Source: CAZGRP01 sp964527995 (GTDB lineage Bacteria; Zhuqueibacterota; Zhuqueibacteria; Oceanimicrobiales; CAZGRP01). From it: 47,492 nt of DNA. Every line of letters begins with the position of its first letter. The stretch's first letter is position 1. Made by a program: the position numbers and the translations under genes. The notes under the pieces are model-generated. The model saw only the letters and a list, made by a program, of their open reading frames with translations, made no database searches and was not told the DNA's origin. The stretch covers positions 1-47,492 of the forward strand of contig CAZGRP010000029.1 of NCBI GenBank assembly GCA_964527995.1, written 5' to 3'. This document shows, piece by piece, positions 42,590 through 47,492 of the stretch.

Positions 42590-45463
42590 TCATCGGGGCA
42601 GCATTCTCGCCAGCAACTCCACCGGGTGCCAGGGCGTGCGGCCGGTGCCGTGGGCGATCTGCTGCCGGCAAGACGTGCCGGGTGCTGCGACTTCCCATTC
42701 CTCCGTCTTGTCCAGGATCGACGGGAACAGGCGCCGCCGACCCATCGCCAGCGATACCTGGTAGTGCTCCCGCTCGAACCCGAAGGCGCCTGCCATACCG
42801 CAGCAGCCCGAATCGACCACCTCCACGGTCGCCTTCGGTGCCAGCGACAGGAATCGCACCGTGCTCTGGATTCCAGCGACCGCCTTTTGATGACAGTGGC
42901 CGTGCAGCAGGATCTTCACGGCGGTCGGAGGGAACTCCAGTTCGCACTTCCCCTTGTCCATTTCCTGCACCAGAAACTCGTCGATCAGAAAACTGCCGGC
43001 GGCAAGCTTCTGCGCCGCTTCCCCAGGGACGAGGTCCAGGTACTCTTCTCGAAAGGCCAGCAGGCAACTCGGCTCGCAGCCGACGATCGGGATTCCACGC
43101 TCGACGAAGGGAAGCAAGACTTGAATGTTTTTCAGAGCCAGCTCCCGCGCCTGGGGCAAGAATCCTTTGGAGAGCATCGGCCGGCCGCAGCATGTGTGGT
43201 CTGCAAGGACGACCTCGTATCCGGCCGCTTCCAGAAGCCGCGTGGCCGCCACACCCACGCTGGGTTGGTTGTACTCCATGAAGGTATCGTTGAAGAGGAC
43301 GACCTTGGGCCTGTCCCCTGCGTCCCGCATAGGACGTCGCTCAAACCAGCGCCGGAAGGTCTGGCGGGCGAATGCAGGCAGCCGTCGCTGCGGTGCAATG
43401 CCGAGCATACGACTGGCGACAGCCCTGCTGGGGGGCAACGCCAGCAGCCAGTTGGAGAACGGCGCCAATCGAGCACCCCAGCGGTTGAGCGTATGGATGT
43501 GCGCAAAAAGATGGTCGCGCCGCGGCCTGCGGTTGTGGCGGCCGTACTGGTACAGAAACTCCATCTTGAGCTTGGCCATGTCCACTTCCGTGGGACACTC
43601 GGCCTTGCACCCTTTGCACATGATGCAGAGGTCGAGGATTCTGCGCAGCCGCTCACTGGTGAACTGATCAGGGCTCAGGCGGCCGGCCAGGATAGCACGC
43701 AGGGCATTGGCGCGGGCCCGGGTGGTGTCTTCTTCGTCGCGGGTCACCATGTAGGAGGGGCACATGGTGCCGCTGTCCAACTTCCGGCAAGCGCCGTTGC
43801 CGTTGCACAGCTCGATGGCAGCCTCGATGCCGCCGGCGCGCGAGAAGTCGAGAAACGGACGCACCGGGAACGGGGAGCGGCCGAACCGGCGCAGGTTTTC
43901 GGTCATCGGGGGTGAATCGACGATCTTCCCGGGATTCAGCAACCCTTGCGGGTCGAAGGCGTGCTTGATCTCGCGGAAGGCCCCATAGAGCTGGCGTCCG
44001 AAGAGCCGTTCGATCCATTGGCTTCGGGCCAGGCCGTCGCCGTGCTCCCCACTCATGGCGCCGCCGAATTCAATCACCAGCTCACAGACGGCCTCAGCGA
44101 TGGCCCGCATTTTCTCCACCTCCGCCGGCTCTTTGGGGTTGATCAGCGGTCGGATGTGGAGACAACCAACGCTGGCGTGGGCATAGATCGCCGCTTCTGT
44201 GCCATGTTCGTGCACAATGGCATCGAAACGCCGAACGTACTCGGCCAGCCGGTCCGGGGCGACGGCTGTGTCCTCGACGAAGGCGATCGGCTTGCGCTGG
44301 CCGCGAACCTTGAACAAGATTCCGGCCCCGGCCTTTCGCACGTACCAGACATCGGCTTGCGCGTCTTCGGTGATCGCCCGGACCGTGGCATACCCGAATC
44401 GGTGCCGCTGGCAAAAACGCGACAGATCCTCCACCCGCGAGACAACCTCCGACGCCGAGCCTCCCTGAAACTCAACCACAAGAAGCGCCTGCGGGTCTCC
44501 CTGCAGAAACGTCAGGTGGCGGGCGAAGTCGTGGGCGCTGCGGGTGACATCGAGAATCTTTCGGTCGATCAACTCCACAGCCGATGGGCCCAGGCCGACG
44601 ATCGGATTCACGGCCTCGAGAGCCGCGAACAGGTCGCGAAAGTGGACGACCCCGAGGGCGCGATGCTGTGGCCGGGGGACCAGGTTGAGACGCATCTCGG
44701 TAACGACGGCCAAAGTGCCCTCCGAGCCAACCACCAGGTTCGCCAGGTTGAACGGCGCGTCGTTAACAAACGCGTCCAGATTGTACCCGCTGACCCGGCG
44801 AAGGATTTTCGGAAAGCGGCGGCGAACCTCATCGCTGTGGCGCTCGACGATCCGGCACACAGCGCGATAAATCTCTCCCTCCAGCCCGGAAGCGCGCTGT
44901 TTGTCCTCGAGCTCGGAAGAGTCCAAAGCGCGGAAGGTAGCCTGTGAGCCGTCGCTGAGGAGAACTTGTAAGGAAAGAACGTGGTCGATCGTCTTGCCGT
45001 AGGCCAGCGAGCGGGCACCGGCGGAGTTGTTGCCTATCATGCCCCCCAGGTTGGCGCGATTGCTGGTGGCGGTGTCCGGACCAAAAAGCAGGTTGTAGGG
45101 CCGGGCGGCCTGGTTGAGTCGATCGAGCACGACGCCAGGCTCCACCCTGGCCCAGCGCTCTTCGACGTTGATCTCCAAAATCCGATTCAAGTACTTGGAG
45201 AAGTCGATGACCACGGCTTCCCCAACCGTCTGTCCGGCAAGGCTCGTCCCAGCTCCTCTGGGCAGCACTGGCGCGCCATACTCCTTGCACACCTCTACAG
45301 TTGCCTGGACATCCTCCGCCACCCTCGGTATCACCACACCCACAGGCTCGATCTGGTAGATGCTGGCGTCGGTGCTGTAGAGCCAGCGGCTCATGTCGTC
45401 GAAACGAACTTCGCCAGCAATGCGCTTGCGCAGCGCATTTTGCAGTTCAGCAGAATCTTTCAT
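42590..45463 (-). CDS. FAD-linked oxidoreductase with C-terminal Fe-S/CCG domains (D-lactate/glycolate dehydrogenase, YdiJ type)
   Basis: 957 residues. FAD-binding PCMH domain (about 35-215; PRGAGTSLAGQTVGEAVVIDFSKYL, GPDTATSNRANLGGMIGNNSAGARS), FAD-oxidase C-terminal domain (to about 510; GGAMSGEHGDGLARS), then a 4Fe-4S binding part (CIMCKGCKAECPTEVD) and two CCG domains (CCGRPM, HGHCHQKA, CCGMAGAFG). This fused form resembles YdiJ-like enzymes, which oxidise D-2-hydroxy acids and pass electrons to the quinone pool. Substrate not determined. Start ATG 45463 is needed for the N-terminal FAD domain and no in-frame alternative is better, yet no ribosome binding site is visible and a strong terminator lies just above. 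Confidence 0.92.
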   Translation of the reverse strand: MKDSAELQNALRKRIAGEVRFDDMSRWLYSTDASIYQIEPVGVVIPRVAEDVQATVEVCKEYGAPVLPRGAGTSLAGQTVGEAVVIDFSKYLNRILEINVEERWARVEPGVVLDRLNQAARPYNLLFGPDTATSNRANLGGMIGNNSAGARSLAYGKTIDHVLSLQVLLSDGSQATFRALDSSELEDKQRASGLEGEIYRAVCRIVERHSDEVRRRFPKILRRVSGYNLDAFVNDAPFNLANLVVGSEGTLAVVTEMRLNLVPRPQHRALGVVHFRDLFAALEAVNPIVGLGPSAVELIDRKILDVTRSAHDFARHLTFLQGDPQALLVVEFQGGSASEVVSRVEDLSRFCQRHRFGYATVRAITEDAQADVWYVRKAGAGILFKVRGQRKPIAFVEDTAVAPDRLAEYVRRFDAIVHEHGTEAAIYAHASVGCLHIRPLINPKEPAEVEKMRAIAEAVCELVIEFGGAMSGEHGDGLARSQWIERLFGRQLYGAFREIKHAFDPQGLLNPGKIVDSPPMTENLRRFGRSPFPVRPFLDFSRAGGIEAAIELCNGNGACRKLDSGTMCPSYMVTRDEEDTTRARANALRAILAGRLSPDQFTSERLRRILDLCIMCKGCKAECPTEVDMAKLKMEFLYQYGRHNRRPRRDHLFAHIHTLNRWGARLAPFSNWLLALPPSRAVASRMLGIAPQRRLPAFARQTFRRWFERRPMRDAGDRPKVVLFNDTFMEYNQPSVGVAATRLLEAAGYEVVLADHTCCGRPMLSKGFLPQARELALKNIQVLLPFVERGIPIVGCEPSCLLAFREEYLDLVPGEAAQKLAAGSFLIDEFLVQEMDKGKCELEFPPTAVKILLHGHCHQKAVAGIQSTVRFLSLAPKATVEVVDSGCCGMAGAFGFEREHYQVSLAMGRRRLFPSILDKTEEWEVAAPGTSCRQQIAHGTGRTPWHPVELLARMLPR

Positions 45464-45471
45464 GTTCGCAC

Positions 45472-45501
45472 AAAAAAGGCAAGTAGCGGGACTACTTGCC
45501 T
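45472..45501 (-). terminator. Strong intrinsic terminator after ispH, abutting the next start codon
   Basis: Perfect 9-bp stem GGCAAGTAG / CTACTTGCC with a 5-nt loop, followed on the minus strand by TTTTTT (45472-45477). The downstream ATG is at 45463, only nine bases from the T-tract. Confidence 0.9.
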
Positions 45502-45542
45502 CAGAGTCGGTTTTCTACTCTCGTCGCTGTGCTGCCGGGCCC

Positions 45543-46781
45543 TCACGTTGCCCTCTCCTGCAGCACCTCGGTCAGATCGATATCTCGGCAGAAGAGAAGT
45601 CGCTCGATGGTCTCCCCGATTTTGTTGTTAGGCGTCGAAGCGCCCGCCGTGATGCCAACCTCGATGGCTCCTGCCGGCAGCCAGCCTGGCGTAATCACTT
45701 CTTCCTGCGCCCCCACAGGTTTGTGGCGAATCTCTTGTCCACTTAGCAGGCAGGAGGCGTCATCAATGTGGTAGGCGATCGTGTGCTCTGAGGCGATCTC
45801 GACCAGGTGGTTGGTATTGCTGCTGTTGTAGCCTCCGATGACAATCATCAAGTCGAGATGATGGTTCCGGACCAATTCGAGCACGGCATCCTGGCGGTCC
45901 TGCGTGGCACTACAGATGGTGTCGAAGGTGCGGAAGTGCTCATCAAGATGCTCGCCGCCGTACTTTGTGACCATGGCCTGACGGAAGCGCTCGGCAATGG
46001 CCAGGCTTTCGGTGCTCAGCATGGTCGTCTGGTTGGCCAGACCGACGCGTTCGAGGTGTGCATCCGGATCGAATCCCGGCGAAACAGCCCGCCGAAACCG
46101 CTCCATGAAGGCCCGCTTGTCCCTGCCATGAAGCATGTAGTCGATGACGATCTCCGCCTCGTCCAGGTCCCGCACCACCAGATAGCGGCCTTCGGGGTAT
46201 TTGAGCGCCTGCGAACTGGTGGCGATGGTCTCTTCATGGTAGTATTTGCCGTGGATGATCGAAGTGAAACCATCGCGAGCGTACTGCTCAACACGCTTCC
46301 AGACGTTCAGCACCGAACCGCAGGTCGTGTCGACGAGCACGCACCCTTTGTTCGACAGGGACTCGAAGTCACGGATGGAGACACCGAAAGCAGGCAGGAT
46401 AACGACGTCCTCCGGGCGCAGATCATCGTATGCGCCGGGCTCGGCGTATGGCCCGCTGAGGAAGCGAATCCCCATATCGAGCAACCGCCTGTTCACATGT
46501 GGATTGTGAATGATCTCACCGGTAAGGAAGATGCGCCGGTCGGGGAATTTTTCGCGGGTCTGGTAGGCGTAATCCACGGCCCGGTCTACTCCATAGCAGA
46601 AGCCGAATTCCCGCGCCAGGTGAACGGTGAGGTTGCCGGCGATGAGCTTGAAGCCGCTGGTACGCAGGTACTCGACCAGATTGCTGTGGTAGTCCCGCTG
46701 CAGCACGCCCTGGACTTCCTTCTTCAGACCGAGCCCGCGTTGAAAGTACTGCTCGGGCGCCACCTTTGCTTCGTGCGTCAT
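45543..46781 (-). CDS. ispH: 4-hydroxy-3-methylbut-2-enyl diphosphate reductase, long form
   Basis: 412 residues. It makes isopentenyl and dimethylallyl diphosphate, the last step of the MEP pathway. The three cluster-binding cysteines are C62 (FGFCYGVDRAV), C154 (DTTCGS) and C290 (DTICSATQDRQ); conserved HNPHVN and GITAGASTP are present. Bacterial IspH is usually about 310-320 residues; this one has the N-terminal extension and length of the cyanobacterial/plastid form. Soluble, cytosolic. Followed by a strong terminator. No other MEP-pathway gene is in the window. Confidence 0.95.
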   Translation of the reverse strand: MTHEAKVAPEQYFQRGLGLKKEVQGVLQRDYHSNLVEYLRTSGFKLIAGNLTVHLAREFGFCYGVDRAVDYAYQTREKFPDRRIFLTGEIIHNPHVNRRLLDMGIRFLSGPYAEPGAYDDLRPEDVVILPAFGVSIRDFESLSNKGCVLVDTTCGSVLNVWKRVEQYARDGFTSIIHGKYYHEETIATSSQALKYPEGRYLVVRDLDEAEIVIDYMLHGRDKRAFMERFRRAVSPGFDPDAHLERVGLANQTTMLSTESLAIAERFRQAMVTKYGGEHLDEHFRTFDTICSATQDRQDAVLELVRNHHLDLMIVIGGYNSSNTNHLVEIASEHTIAYHIDDASCLLSGQEIRHKPVGAQEEVITPGWLPAGAIEVGITAGASTPNNKIGETIERLLFCRDIDLTEVLQERAT

Positions 46782-46842
46782 GTTTTTTCAGACCTCAGCA
46801 AGCCTGCATCGTTCTTGGCCCTCGGATGCCGTCAGAGCCCGG

Positions 46843-47280
46843 TCACCCCTGCCGGGACTGTTTTTCTCTCAAGAACTTCTCCAGTTGGCGGCGCTCCTTC
46901 TTTGTCGGACGCCCCTTGAATTTCCTGCGGCCGGCGCGATCGAGTTCCCGGAGATAGGAGACCAGATCCTGGGTTTCGTCAGAGAGTTGTGGCGCGTGTT
47001 CGTGATAGAGCTGGAGAGCGTCCTTTTTCGAAACGCTCTTCTCGGTGACCACCAAGACGTCGAATGTGCGGTATTTGCTGCGGTGACGAACTGTGATCGT
47101 GTCACCGACACGCACCATCTTCGACGCCTTGGCGCGTTGGTCGTTCACTTTCACCTTACCTTCTTCACAGGCTCGGCTGGCCAGCGCCCGGGTCTTATAG
47201 ATGCGGGCGATCTTCAGCCATTTGTCGAGACGGACACCAACCTGCTGCGCCGCAAACCTGTCGGAGATCTCGTCAGCCAT
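46843..47280 (-). CDS. S4 RNA-binding domain protein (HslR/Hsp15-like)
   Basis: 145 residues from ATG 47280; a TTG four codons above is possible but unsupported. The S4 domain spans about 15-75: VRLDKWLKIARIYKTRALASRACEEGKVKVNDQRAKASKMVRVGDTITV. The C-terminus is strongly basic (GRRKFKGRPTKKERRQLEKFLREK), as in Hsp15, which binds stalled 50S subunits carrying tRNA. The ribosome role is known of the family and inferred here. It ends 61 bp above the ispH start on the same strand, so the two may be co-transcribed. Confidence 0.9.
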   Translation of the reverse strand: MADEISDRFAAQQVGVRLDKWLKIARIYKTRALASRACEEGKVKVNDQRAKASKMVRVGDTITVRHRSKYRTFDVLVVTEKSVSKKDALQLYHEHAPQLSDETQDLVSYLRELDRAGRRKFKGRPTKKERRQLEKFLREKQSRQG

Positions 47281-47292
47281 CGCTACCAGCAA

Positions 47293-47492
47293 TCGTCACG
47301 TTCCCAAATGCAAAAGTACAACCGAAATCGAAAAGAAGCAAGTCCCTTGGTACTCAAGACGACGTCACATGTCTTGAAACGCAAACTAGCGAAGTCGCAA
47401 CGACGCAAAAAACATCCTCTTCACTCCCCTTGTGTCTTGGATCAATACCCAATCATCGGCACGCGACGTGTACCGTGAACGACCCCTGCAGT
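47293..47492. other. Right-edge intergenic sequence
   Basis: About 200 bp above the S4 gene with no convincing gene. It contains a perfect 7-bp inverted repeat TCAAGAC / GTCTTGA (47354-47377) around GACGTC, possibly an operator; promoter not determined. Confidence 0.4.

Noticed and set aside
42452..43915. 487-residue plus-strand frame over the C-terminus of the FAD/Fe-S oxidoreductase
   Set aside because: Antisense shadow; the minus-strand frame carries the Fe-S cysteines and CCG motifs.

Overview
The window looks like a piece of a GC-rich (by eye about 60% G+C), diderm, non-photosynthetic bacterium of the FCB group, in or near Calditrichota, KSB1 or a similar candidate phylum. That placement is inference from gene content. 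The evidence is a 14-blade two-component-type sensor propeller, a TonB-dependent receptor with an N-terminal carboxypeptidase-regulatory-like domain, a secreted amidase ending in a FlgD/T9SS-like C-terminal domain (YPNPFN motif), many lipoproteins and outer-membrane beta-barrels, and a bacterial ceramide-synthesis gene set. A run of 100 N (3014-3113) marks a scaffold gap, so this is a draft or metagenome assembly. Promoters that can be read are ordinary sigma70-like (TTG... 16-17 bp ...TATATT/TACAAT), and most starts have strong GGAGG-type ribosome binding sites, sometimes with TTG or GTG start codons.

Layout. 1-5.5 kb: the N-terminal sensor half of a propeller regulator (runs off the left edge), an HD-domain protein, and a hybrid PAS histidine kinase whose C-terminal receiver is interrupted by the gap; a decayed receiver-domain remnant lies in the next intergenic space. 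5.5-11.5 kb: a TonB-dependent receptor and, divergently, a secreted PGRP-type amidase, each with its own promoter. 11.6-15 kb: cytosolic glycan enzymes, a GH130 phosphorylase/hydrolase and a GH13 debranching-type enzyme. 15-21.8 kb: a pyridoxal-phosphate decarboxylase, a lipoprotein, an M19 dipeptidase and a large M14 carboxypeptidase, suggesting peptide breakdown. 22-26.4 kb: an unusual group of poorly characterised envelope proteins: a polytopic protein that may be a degenerate M50-like protease, a zinc-ribbon/TM/CcmH-like fusion, another polytopic protein, an 82-residue protein and an exported protein with a BlaI-like winged helix. 26.4-30 kb: the ceramide cluster, an SDR reductase divergent from serine palmitoyltransferase and a bCerS-type N-acyltransferase. 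30-32.2 kb: an operon manC, 85-aa protein, EIIA(PTS), short CdsZ-like zinc-ribbon protein. 32.4-36.6 kb: geranylgeranyl-reductase-family protein, thioredoxin, then a processive GT2 coupled to an outer-membrane barrel. 36.7-39.9 kb: YbjQ-like protein, alpha/beta hydrolase, SPFH protein with its GntR/YtrA regulator and a clear operator. 40.2-47.5 kb: MITE/REP-like palindrome, outer-membrane protein and TPR lipoprotein, a large FAD/Fe-S oxidoreductase, long-form IspH and an S4-domain protein.

The strongest system-level signal is the compact ceramide pathway (26456-29986): the reductase promoter and the spt promoter face each other in one 164-bp spacer, and an intrinsic terminator sits between spt and the acyltransferase gene. 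A recurring pattern is a strong intrinsic terminator placed 10-35 nt before the start codon of the next co-directional gene (before bcerS, manC and the FAD/Fe-S oxidoreductase), which may be attenuators or simply tight gene packing. No tRNA, rRNA, CRISPR array, transposase gene or phage gene was recognised.
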